Positions 16,520 to 23,475 of a stretch of DNA of 64,000 bases are shown one piece after another (position 1 is the first letter of the stretch; every line of letters starts with the position of its first letter). The translations under genes and the position numbers were made by a program. The stretch comes from Saccharothrix syringae (lineage in GTDB: Bacteria; Actinomycetota; Actinomycetes; Mycobacteriales; Pseudonocardiaceae): positions 620,001 through 684,000 of the forward strand of contig NZ_CP034550.1 of NCBI RefSeq assembly GCF_009498035.1, read 5' to 3'. A model generated the notes under the pieces. It worked only from the letters and a program-made list of their open reading frames with translations, searched no databases and was not told the DNA's origin.

Positions 16520-17689
16520 CTAGCGGGTCAGCAGGTGCAGGGACCGCACGCCGGTCAGGTTCGGCGAGGGCAGGAAGGTCGGCTCGCGGTCCGGGTCCAC
16601 GCGCAGCCGCGGGAAGCGGTCCAGCAGCACGTTCAGCGCCACCCGGCCCTCCAGGCGGGCCAGCGGCGCGCCGAGGCAGAAGTGCACGCCGCGGCCCAGG
16701 CCCAGGTGCGGGTTGGGGTCGCGGCCGACGTCGAAGGAGTCGGCGTCGGGGAACGCCCGGTGGTCGCGGTTGGCGGCGGCGAGCCAGATCATCAGCAGCT
16801 GGTCGGCCGGGATCTCCACGCCGCCCAGCACCTGCGGCGCGGCGGTGGCGCGGGCCAGGGCGGCGAACGGGGTGAGGAAGCGCAGCGACTCCTCCACGGC
16901 CGCGGGCACGCGGTCGCGCTCCCGGCGCACCAGCTCGAACTGGTCGGGGTGCGCGTCCAGGCACAGCACGGTGTTGCCCAGCAGCATGGTGGTGGTGATG
17001 TGGCCGGCCAGCAGCAGCACGCTCGCGAAGTTGACCACCTCGACGTCGGACAGGCGCTGACCGTCCACCTCGGCCTCGACCAGGGAGGTGAGCAGGTCCT
17101 CGCGCGGCGCGCGGCGGCGTTCGGCGGCGTGCCCGCCCAGGTAGTCGAACATCTCGCTGAGGGCTTCGCCCTGGTTCTCGAACTCCGCGAGGATGCGCTC
17201 GTCGTCCTTGAGGGAGAACTGGTTGGCGTTCTCGAACAGCCGGTCGCCCCAGCTCTTGAACAGCTCCCGGTCGCCGCTCGGGACGCCGAGCAGGTCCGCG
17301 ATCACGATCACCGGCAGCGGGTAAGCCAGGTCGCGCACCAGCTCGAAGTCGTCGCCCACCCCGTCGAGCAGTTCGCCGGTGAGCGCCGCGATGCGGGGTT
17401 CGAGGTCGGCGACCACCTTGGGCGTGAACGCCCTGCCGACCAGGTTGCGCAGCTTGCGGTGGTCCGGCGGGTCCATCTGGATCAGGTTGCCCTCCCGCAT
17501 CGTCGCCGCCTCCGGCAGCGCGGGGAACAGCCGGGCGGTGTCCGAGGAGAACCGGGCCCAGTCGCCCAGCACCTCGGTGGCCTCGGGGTGGCCGTAGACG
17601 TTCCAGTAGCCCAGCTCCTCGTCGTAGGCGACGGGCTGCCCGGGCCGCTCGCCGCGCAGCCAGAACTGCTGCGGGTGCGTGTTCCACAT
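16520..17689 (-). CDS. Cytochrome P450
   Basis: A 389-residue bacterial class I P450. The haem loop HLGLGRGVHFCLGAPLAR holds the axial Cys. ExxR is in VEESLRFLTP, and the I-helix reads LLLAGHITTTML. In the I-helix the usual acidic residue before the Thr is Ile, which is seen in some actinobacterial P450s and may alter proton delivery. A TTG at 17704 is in frame, but GGGGGA directly before ATG 17689 decides the start. No ferredoxin gene is nearby. It follows DUF4097 by 28 bp and is probably co-transcribed. Confidence 0.92.
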   Translation of the reverse strand: MWNTHPQQFWLRGERPGQPVAYDEELGYWNVYGHPEATEVLGDWARFSSDTARLFPALPEAATMREGNLIQMDPPDHRKLRNLVGRAFTPKVVADLEPRIAALTGELLDGVGDDFELVRDLAYPLPVIVIADLLGVPSGDRELFKSWGDRLFENANQFSLKDDERILAEFENQGEALSEMFDYLGGHAAERRRAPREDLLTSLVEAEVDGQRLSDVEVVNFASVLLLAGHITTTMLLGNTVLCLDAHPDQFELVRRERDRVPAAVEESLRFLTPFAALARATAAPQVLGGVEIPADQLLMIWLAAANRDHRAFPDADSFDVGRDPNPHLGLGRGVHFCLGAPLARLEGRVALNVLLDRFPRLRVDPDREPTFLPSPNLTGVRSLHLLTR

Positions 17690-17717
17690 GTCGTTGTCCC
17701 CCAATGTATTCGTCGTG

Positions 17718-18557
17718 TCAGGCGCGTCGGATGACGATGTCGCCCAGGGAAGTGCGGCCGCGCACCTCGACCCGCTCGTCGCCCTCGGCGGGCAGGTCGG
17801 TGGCGGTCAGCCGGTTGTGCACGCGGCCCGCCTGCGAGCGGACGTCCAGCCAGGCGGCCGTGCCCTCGCGGATGCCCACCTCCAGCTCGCCGGCGCGGCT
17901 CTCCAGCACCACCGAGCCGCGCACCACGTCGCCGAGCCGGATGTGGCCGGTGGAGGTCCTGGCGTGGACGTCGCCCAGCGCGGTGCCCACCCGGATGCCG
18001 CCGTTGGCGGCGTTGACCCGGACGTCACCGGTGACCTCGCCGATGTGGGTGGCGCCGTTGGAGTTCTTCACCGCGCCGGACCCGTCGAGCCTGCCGATGC
18101 GCACCTCGCCCGTCCCGGTGGTCACCTCGGTGCGGCCGGTGGTGTGGGCGACGACGACGTCGCCGATGGAGGTCTGGGCGCGCAGGGCGCCGGTGCGGTG
18201 CAGCTCGATGTGGCCGGCGGAGGTGGTGACGCGGCACTCGCCCAGCGGGCCGTCGCCGCGGAAGTCGGCCAGCGAGCCGCGGGCGACCACCGAGGAACCG
18301 GCGGGCAGCGCGACCGCCACGTCGACCGAGCCGGGGCGGCCGAACAGGACGGGGGTGCGGGGCGTGCGGACGACGAGGCGGCCGTCGGTGAAGTCGACGG
18401 TGGTGGCCTCGGCGGCCCGGACGTCCTTGTCGTTGGCAGCGTCGGTGGGCCGGACCTCGACCTCGGTGTCCGCGCGCTCGGCGGCGGTGATCCGCGCGCC
18501 GCCGACGTGCACGGTCAGGTCGAGGGTGATCGGTCGCGGCGTGTCGAAAACGGGCAT
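17718..18557 (-). CDS. DUF4097 beta-strand repeat protein
   Basis: A 279-residue DUF4097 protein, predicted to form a right-handed beta-solenoid-like fold. Repeating units such as GHIRLGDVVRGSVVLESRAG, GEVRIGRLDGSGAVKNSNG and GGIRVGTALGDVHARTSTG are visible. There is no signal peptide. In actinobacteria this family often sits just after a small ribbon-helix-helix gene, as here (40-bp gap). Its function is unknown; a regulatory or scaffold role is an inference. Confidence 0.85.
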   Translation of the reverse strand: MPVFDTPRPITLDLTVHVGGARITAAERADTEVEVRPTDAANDKDVRAAEATTVDFTDGRLVVRTPRTPVLFGRPGSVDVAVALPAGSSVVARGSLADFRGDGPLGECRVTTSAGHIELHRTGALRAQTSIGDVVVAHTTGRTEVTTGTGEVRIGRLDGSGAVKNSNGATHIGEVTGDVRVNAANGGIRVGTALGDVHARTSTGHIRLGDVVRGSVVLESRAGELEVGIREGTAAWLDVRSQAGRVHNRLTATDLPAEGDERVEVRGRTSLGDIVIRRA

Positions 18558-18597
18558 GGGTGTCCCCTGGGGTCGAGTCGGTCGGCTGTCCGCGCTG

Positions 18598-19101
18598 CTA
18601 GCGGACCCAGCCGGTGAAGTGGCCGGTGGTGGCGGAACGGCCGGTGGACCGGCCCGCGGGTCGGTCGGGGCGGCGGGTCAGCCCGGCCGCCGCGGCGCGG
18701 ACGAGCCACGCGTTGACCGAGATCCCCTCCGCGCTCGCGGCCTCCTCGACCCGCTGCTTGAGCTGGTCGGGCAGGCGCAGGTTGATCCGGGTGACCGAGC
18801 CCTCGTCGACGACCACCGGTGGTGCCACCGTGGCACTATCGTGGCTCTCGGTGGCGTCATCGGGTGCGGAGACCACGAACTCGGGGTCCCGGCCGCGCAG
18901 CCGCACGTCCACCGAGCCCGGCGCCAGGTCCCTGGTGATCTCGTCGGCGGCCGCGGACAGGGCTTCCAGCAGCGTCAACCGCACGGAGGACTCCAGCGGG
19001 GCCACCAGGCGCTCGGCCAACGCCCGGGCCTCCGCCCCGCCCGCCTCGGCGGCGGCGGCGAACTCCCGGCGGAGGTTGTCGACGTACGGCGTCAAGTCCA
19101 T
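18598..19101 (-). CDS. Ribbon-helix-helix (HicB/CopG-like) regulator
   Basis: A 167-residue protein. The N-terminal half is helical (LTPYVDNLRREFAAAAEAGG). The C-terminal part carries the ribbon-helix-helix unit SVTRINLRLPDQLKQRVEEA, then EGISVNAWLVRAAAAGL. Such proteins bind short direct repeats cooperatively as dimers. Phased repeats sit right at its own start codon (19101-19153), so it probably represses itself and the downstream DUF4097-P450-MBL genes. No HicA-type toxin is adjacent. Confidence 0.82.
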   Translation of the reverse strand: MDLTPYVDNLRREFAAAAEAGGAEARALAERLVAPLESSVRLTLLEALSAAADEITRDLAPGSVDVRLRGRDPEFVVSAPDDATESHDSATVAPPVVVDEGSVTRINLRLPDQLKQRVEEAASAEGISVNAWLVRAAAAGLTRRPDRPAGRSTGRSATTGHFTGWVR

Positions 19102-19153
19102 GGCACCACTATGGCATCACCGTGGCACCACTGCAATCCCTTGGTGGTGCCAC
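19101..19153 (-). promoter_or_regulatory. Phased direct-repeat operator of the RHH gene
   Basis: Three copies of TGGCACCAC (second copy TGGCATCAC) start at 19101, 19112 and 19123, exactly 11 bp apart, so on one face of the helix. GTGGCACCAC (19122-19131) then recurs inverted as GTGGTGCCAC (19144-19153). The first repeat overlaps the start codon. Arrays of this kind are typical for ribbon-helix-helix repressors. Confidence 0.78.
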
Positions 19154-19472
19154 GCGGTGTGGCGGCTCGTCGACCGGCGTGGCGCGGGTGGCGCCGGTGG
19201 GGTTGGTGTGGACCGCCGGTCTATTTCCGGAACCCGTCGAGTGGAATAGTCCAGGTCCCTGAGCTGCTTCTTCGGCAATTGATCGACGCCTCGGTGCGGG
19301 ACCAGTGGGGCGACCTGTGACCAGCGACGATGCTTTGCCGCAGTTCTGCGGAATGCAAGACTTAAGTAGCTACCCGAACGGTCCAGCGCGGTCCTGCCGG
19401 TCCTGTGTGGTGGTTGAGAAGAGAACTACCCATATTGTTCCGTCGAGCGTTTTTTCGTATATCGTGTTCGCC
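19154..19472. other. Intergenic region before the Fic-like gene
   Basis: No gene. Near its end, TTGTTC (19435-19440) and TATATC (19458-19463) form a plausible -35/-10 pair with a 17-bp spacer. Transcription would begin close to the GTG at 19473, giving a leaderless mRNA. The rest shows nothing I can support. Confidence 0.4.
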
Positions 19473-20669
19473 GTGTCACAACCACCTTCGGGCGCTTCGG
19501 CCCTGCCCCCCGGGCAGTGGGTGCCGGTGCCCGACACCACCGGACCGGCCGGCGTGCCGCGGGCGTTGCGCCGCGAGGGCGCCTACCTGCCGCCGCCGCT
19601 GCCGTCGGACCTGGTGCTGCCGCCCGCGACCTACCGGGTCTGCGCCGAGGCCGAGCACGCCCTCGGCCGGCTCGACGAGGCGGTCCGCCGGTCCGAGCGG
19701 GGGCCGGGCCTGGTCCGCGCCACCCGGATCCGCGACGCGGTGGCGTCGGCGGGCATGTCCGGCACGGCGACGACCCTGCGCGAGGCGTTCGCGGCCGAGC
19801 TGTTGTCGGCGAGGGGGGCGCCCAGGCGCGACGCGCTCGGCCGCGACCTGGAGCCCTACCTGCGCGCCTACGAACTCGGGCTGGCCCGGGTCCGCGCGGG
19901 CGCCCCCGCGGACACCGCGCTGGTGGGGGAGATGAGCGCGTGCATGACCGGCCGCGACGAGCGCGGCGCCGAGGACGCGCTCCGGCGGGCCCCCGGCTGG
20001 CTCGGCGTCACCCCCAGGCGCGCCTACCTGCTCACCGCCACCGGCGCGCACCTGGTCGGGGCGCTGGAGCAGTGGAACACCTGGGTGCGCGAGGAGGACG
20101 CGCAACCACGCGTCGCCAAGGCCGCCCTGGCCCACTACCAGCTGGAGGTCCTGCAACCGTTCCCCACGGCCAACGGCCACGTCGCCCGCGCCTTCACCGC
20201 GGTCGAGCTGGTGCGGTGCGGCCTGCTGCACGACCAGGTGCTGCCGCTGTCGGTGTGGCTGCCCGGCGCGCTGCCCGAGTACCAGCGGCGGATCCGGGCG
20301 GTCGTGGACACCCGCCTGGTCCACCCGTGGGTCGAGTTCTACGCGGGCGTGATCCGCGACCAGGCGCTGGCGCAGCTGAACCTGGTGGCGGCGCTGGAGG
20401 CGCTGGCCGCCGAGCACGCCCGCCTGCTGCCCCTCAAGGGCACCCGGCCGCGGGTGGCCGTCGACCTGATCGACTGGCCCGTGGTGGACCACCAGGCGAT
20501 CTGCGACCGGTACGGGGTGACCCGGCGGGCCGCGTCCGGGTACACCGCCGAGCTGGTGCGCAAGAAGATCCTCGTCCAGTGGAAGCTCAAGGGCCACCGG
20601 TCGCTGTTCGTGTGCTGGAAGGTGCTGCGCCTGCTCAGCCGGAACCCCGCCACCAGCGCCATGCCCTGA
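19473..20669 (+). CDS. Fic-domain protein with degenerate active site
   Basis: A 398-residue Fic-family protein. Order: N-terminal Fic_N-like helices (LPPATYRVCAEAEHALGRLD), the inhibitory-helix region AGMSGTATTL (about residue 92), the Fic core, and a C-terminal winged-helix part (ICDRYGVTRRAASGYTAELV). Active Fic enzymes carry HxFx(D/E)GNGR; here the loop reads LQPFPTANGHVAR (about 226-239), with catalytic His replaced by Gln, Gly by Ala and Arg by His. The usual inhibitory Glu is also absent (SG in place of EG). AMP transfer is therefore doubtful. The GTG start follows -10-like TATATC closely, suggesting leaderless translation. Confidence 0.8.
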   Translation: MSQPPSGASALPPGQWVPVPDTTGPAGVPRALRREGAYLPPPLPSDLVLPPATYRVCAEAEHALGRLDEAVRRSERGPGLVRATRIRDAVASAGMSGTATTLREAFAAELLSARGAPRRDALGRDLEPYLRAYELGLARVRAGAPADTALVGEMSACMTGRDERGAEDALRRAPGWLGVTPRRAYLLTATGAHLVGALEQWNTWVREEDAQPRVAKAALAHYQLEVLQPFPTANGHVARAFTAVELVRCGLLHDQVLPLSVWLPGALPEYQRRIRAVVDTRLVHPWVEFYAGVIRDQALAQLNLVAALEALAAEHARLLPLKGTRPRVAVDLIDWPVVDHQAICDRYGVTRRAASGYTAELVRKKILVQWKLKGHRSLFVCWKVLRLLSRNPATSAMP

Positions 20670-20783
20670 GGCCCCGACCACCCGATCCCCGAACGGGAGC
20701 GCGCCATGAACCCCTCCTCCGCGCCGCGAACGACCGGCCGCCACCAGCGCCGCCACCACCACCGCCGACCCGACCGGTCCCGA

Positions 20784-21842
20784 TCAGGGCTGCTGCCGTG
20801 GGTCCTGCTCGGGATCGGGCTGGTCCAGGTCGCCCTGCTCGTCCGGCTCCTGCTCGTCCGGTTCCTCCCGCGGCAGTGACCGCAGCCGGGTGACCAGGTC
20901 GCGCACCCGCCGCGCCTCGCCGTCGTCCAGCCCGATCAGCGCGCCCAGGGCCCGGTTGAACGCGCGGTCCGCCGCGGCCTGGTCCCCCGACCGCGCCCAG
21001 GCCCGGCCCAGCAGGGCCCGGCACGCCGCGTGCCGCACGGGGTCCGGTGCCTCGTCGAACGCCCGGTCCGCCCGGACCAGGTGGTCGAGCGCCGCGTCCA
21101 GCCGACCGGCCTCCAGCAGCACCGCGCCCAGGTCGGCGAGCGTCCGCGCGACCCCGGCCGGGTGGTCGTGGCGCAGGTAGGTCTCCAGGGCCTCGTCCAG
21201 GCAGTCGGCGACCTCGTGCAGCAGGCCCTGGGCCCGGTAGGTGGCCGCGAGGTCGGCGAGGTTGGCGGCGGTGGCGTCCGGGTCGTCGTCGCGGCGGCGG
21301 TGGATCGCCAGCTCGAAGACGCCCAGCGCGACGGCGAGCCGATGGCTGCCGCGGGCGCGCAGGGTCTCCGCGCCCCGGCGCAGTGCCGCCGCGAGCGGAA
21401 GCGACTCGGGCAGCACGGCGGCGAGGCCGACGCCCACGTCGTACAGCCGGCGGCACCAGGCGTCGTCGGTGTCCCGCGGCACCACGGGCCACGCGTCGGC
21501 GAGCAGGTCGGCCGCGGTGCCCGGGTCGGCCTCCCGCAGGGTCGCGAGCAGGCGGTCCCGGTTGGCGGCGAACCAGGTGCGCACGTCCTCGGCGTCCCGG
21601 AACGGCGAGGGCCGCGGTCCCGCCGTGCCGGGTGCCGGTACTTGGGGCGTGTCGGTGCCTTGAGGCGTTGCGCTCGAACCCCGAGGCGTTGCGTCCACGC
21701 CTTGGGGTGTCGCGTCGGCGTGCGTCGAAGTCCCCTGCGGCGTCACCTCACCACGCGCCAACGCCTCCCGCGCCACCACCTCCCGCGCGGACCGCAGGTA
21801 CCGGGACAGCTCCGGGGCCGCGTCCCGTGACTCGTCGCTCAC
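20784..21842 (-). CDS. TPR-repeat protein with TPQG linker
   Basis: A 352-residue protein. The N-terminal 40 residues are followed by a low-complexity linker with repeated ATPQG/ATPRG units. The rest is helical with tetratricopeptide-like repeats (ATAANLADLAATYRAQGLLH, VARTLADLGAVLLEAGRLDA, ACRALLGRAWARSGDQAAAD). The tail repeats EEPDEQEPDEQ. TPR domains mediate protein-protein contacts. GTG 21842 (VSDESRD) is preferred because GGAGG lies about 10 bases upstream; a GTG at 21884 is an alternative. It is convergent with the Fic-like gene. The partner is unknown. Confidence 0.7.
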   Translation of the reverse strand: MSDESRDAAPELSRYLRSAREVVAREALARGEVTPQGTSTHADATPQGVDATPRGSSATPQGTDTPQVPAPGTAGPRPSPFRDAEDVRTWFAANRDRLLATLREADPGTAADLLADAWPVVPRDTDDAWCRRLYDVGVGLAAVLPESLPLAAALRRGAETLRARGSHRLAVALGVFELAIHRRRDDDPDATAANLADLAATYRAQGLLHEVADCLDEALETYLRHDHPAGVARTLADLGAVLLEAGRLDAALDHLVRADRAFDEAPDPVRHAACRALLGRAWARSGDQAAADRAFNRALGALIGLDDGEARRVRDLVTRLRSLPREEPDEQEPDEQGDLDQPDPEQDPRQQP

Positions 21843-22000
21843 CTGGCGCCACCCTCCCGCCCCCGACCTTCGCGCGTTGGCCACTGGTCACATCGAGTCA
21901 GCCTGCTCCCGTGCTTCTCGGAAATTCGAGTGTCACGCATTCGGGCGATCATCTACACCGCCGATCCTGGGCAACGAACCCACCCCTCCGACACGGACAG
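21843..22000. other. Short intergenic gap
   Basis: Upstream region of the TPR gene and downstream of a small HTH gene on the same strand. Less GC-rich than its surroundings. No specific element was recognised. Confidence 0.3.
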
Positions 22001-22234
22001 TCATCGCCGTGTCACGGGGACGACCTCGAACAGGTCGTCGAACTGCATCGGCGCGAGCGCGATCAGCGCGCCCCCGATGAACGCGGGGCCGGGTTGGAGC
22101 ATGCCGCTGAGGACGCGGGTCACCGTGGAGCGGTTGACGCCCATCGCCCGGGCCAGGGCGTAGTCGGACTGGAACCCGGCCAACTGCACGGCTTTGGTGA
22201 AGGCGGTGGTGCGGAGCTTGATGGTGTGGGGCAT
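22001..22234 (-). CDS. Small HTH protein (element-type)
   Basis: A 77-residue HTH protein: LRTTAFTKAVQLAGFQSDYA, LARAMGVNRSTVTRVLSGML, PGPAFIGGALIALAPMQFDD, LFEVV. It is clearly paralogous to the 76-residue protein at 39691-39921, inside the integrative-element relic. Such small HTH proteins are typical of actinobacterial integrative elements and may act as copy or transfer repressors (inference). ATG 22234 is chosen because similarity to the paralogue starts there. Confidence 0.75.
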   Translation of the reverse strand: MPHTIKLRTTAFTKAVQLAGFQSDYALARAMGVNRSTVTRVLSGMLQPGPAFIGGALIALAPMQFDDLFEVVPVTRR

Positions 22235-22255
22235 GGCGTGCCTCGGGATCTGTCG

Positions 22256-22285
22256 TGTGCGCACAAAACTTGTGTGTTGGCACAA
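22256..22285. promoter_or_regulatory. Tandem palindromes before the small HTH gene
   Basis: TGTGCGCACA (22256-22265, perfect palindrome) is followed by TTGTG-TGTTGG-CACAA (22270-22285, perfect 5-bp arms). Further TTGTG and GGCGCAA elements lie up to 22330. The sites are 22-51 bases upstream of the minus-strand ATG at 22234 and probably bind that protein or its divergent XRE neighbour. Confidence 0.6.
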
Positions 22286-22400
22286 CAGTAGCTCGCGCGC
22301 TCTGGCGCAACGCCTGTTTTCCTTGTGCCCCAACAACTTCCCACTTCACCGAACCGTTCGCGCGTGGCGCGTGTTGCGTCGGCACACGTACCATCGCGGC

Positions 22401-22715
22401 GTGACCACGCGCTGGTGGGAGTACGTCGAGACCAATCTCCGCAACCGCGGGCTGAGTCCGGGCGACCTGTCCGAGATGGCCAACGTCGACCGCAGCCGCA
22501 TCAGCGAGTGGAAGAGGGGCAAGGGCGTCTCCCTGGAGACGGCCCGCGCGGTGGCCCGCGTGTTCGAGGTGAGCCCCCTGGAGGCGTGGGTCGCCGCCGA
22601 GCTGATCACCGACGAGGAGGCGCGGCTCCAGCGGGCCCGCCCCGACCCGGCGGACTTCAGCGACCAGGAGCTGATCACCGAGCTGACCCGTCGGCTCAAG
22701 CGCGCCTCCGGCTGA
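22401..22715 (+). CDS. XRE-type HTH protein
   Basis: A 104-residue protein with a classic XRE HTH (YVETNLRNRGLSPGDLSEMA, NVDRSRISEWKRGKGVSLET) followed by a short helical tail. There is no ligand domain. The GTG at 22401 lies 7 bases after a -10-like TACCAT (22389-22394) with no ribosome site, so the mRNA may be leaderless. It is divergent from the small HTH gene at 22234 and resembles mobile-element regulators. Confidence 0.78.
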   Translation: MTTRWWEYVETNLRNRGLSPGDLSEMANVDRSRISEWKRGKGVSLETARAVARVFEVSPLEAWVAAELITDEEARLQRARPDPADFSDQELITELTRRLKRASG

Positions 22716-22767
22716 TCCTCGTGGACCGACCGCCGTTCGGGGCGGTGGCCCTGCGCGGCCTTCGAAA

Positions 22768-22811
22768 TAGTTGACATCAACTAGCCCGGCCTGGATAGTC
22801 AGTCCTGACTA
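22768..22811 (+). promoter_or_regulatory. PadR promoter with twin 16-bp palindromes
   Basis: TAGTTGACATCAACTA (22768-22783) and TAGTCAGTCCTGACTA (22796-22811) are both palindromes of 7+2+7 bp, with centres 28 bp apart. TTGACA (22771-22776) inside the first is a -35 candidate, and GATAGT (22794-22799) at the edge of the second a -10 candidate with a 17-bp spacer. The ribosome site AGGAGG follows at 22811-22816. PadR binding here would block transcription. Confidence 0.8.
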
Positions 22812-22821
22812 GGAGGTGGCC

Positions 22822-23475
22822 GTGGCCAAGCGCAAGGTCGGGAACCTGCTCGGACTGGCGGTGCTCGGGTACCTGGTCCAACGACCCATGCACCCCTACG
22901 AGCTGAGCCGGTCCATGCGCGAGCACGGGGACGACCGCAGCATCAAGTTCACCCACGGCTCGCTCTACATGGTGTTCGGGCAGCTCGCGAAGGCCGGGTT
23001 CATCACCGAGCACGAGACGTCCCGGGAGGGGCAGCGGCCCGAGCGCACGGTGTACGCGCTGACCGACGCCGGTCGGGCGGAGCTGAAGGACTGGATGCGG
23101 GAGCTGGTCGCCGAACCGGCGCACGAGCGCCCGCACTTCGTGGCGGCGCTGTCGATGATCGGCGCGCTGCACCCGGACGAGGTCACCGGCCTCCTGAACG
23201 ACCGGTTGAGCGCGTTGGGCAGGCAGCGCGACGAGGCGAGGGCGATCGTCGAGGGCGCCGACGCCCACCCGCTGTTCCTCGTGGAGGAGGAGTACCGCGT
23301 CGCGCTGCTCGACGCCGAGATCGCGTTCGTCCACGGCTTCCTGGCGCGCATCGGGGACTGGCGCGCGCTGTGGGCGGGCTTCCACGACAAGGACTTGCAC
23401 GACAAGGACTTCCACGACAAGGACTTCCCGGGCAGGGACTCGCACGACAAGGACTTCCACGACGAGGGGGACTGA
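22822..23475 (+). CDS. PadR-family regulator with FHDKD-repeat tail
   Basis: A 217-residue PadR repressor. The N-terminal winged helix is typical (LGLAVLGYLVQRPMHPYELS, FTHGSLYMVFGQLAKAGFI, RTVYALTDAGRAELKDWM), followed by the helical Vir_Act_alpha_C dimer domain. The last 30 residues are an unusual repeat of F-H-D-K-D encoded by 15-bp tandem repeats. AGGAGG at 22811-22816 sets the start at GTG 22822. The stop overlaps the next ATG (TGATG), coupling it to the FAD monooxygenase, the likely regulated enzyme. Confidence 0.88.
   Translation: MAKRKVGNLLGLAVLGYLVQRPMHPYELSRSMREHGDDRSIKFTHGSLYMVFGQLAKAGFITEHETSREGQRPERTVYALTDAGRAELKDWMRELVAEPAHERPHFVAALSMIGALHPDEVTGLLNDRLSALGRQRDEARAIVEGADAHPLFLVEEEYRVALLDAEIAFVHGFLARIGDWRALWAGFHDKDLHDKDFHDKDFPGRDSHDKDFHDEGD
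23380..23469 (+). repeat. 15-bp coding tandem repeat (FHDKD)
   Basis: Six in-frame 15-bp units (consensus TTCCACGACAAGGAC) encode FHDKD, LHDKD, FHDKD, FPGRD, SHDKD and FHDE. The fourth is the most diverged. The His/Asp-rich tail could bind divalent metal or be a length-variable spacer. Confidence 0.9.

Noticed and set aside
17690..17704. TTG at 17704 as the P450 start
   Set aside because: The GGGGGA ribosome site lies downstream of this TTG and directly before ATG 17689, which also gives the family-typical N-terminus.
18598..19101. HicAB-type toxin-antitoxin pair
   Set aside because: No HicA-like or other small toxin gene adjoins the RHH gene; the neighbour is DUF4097.
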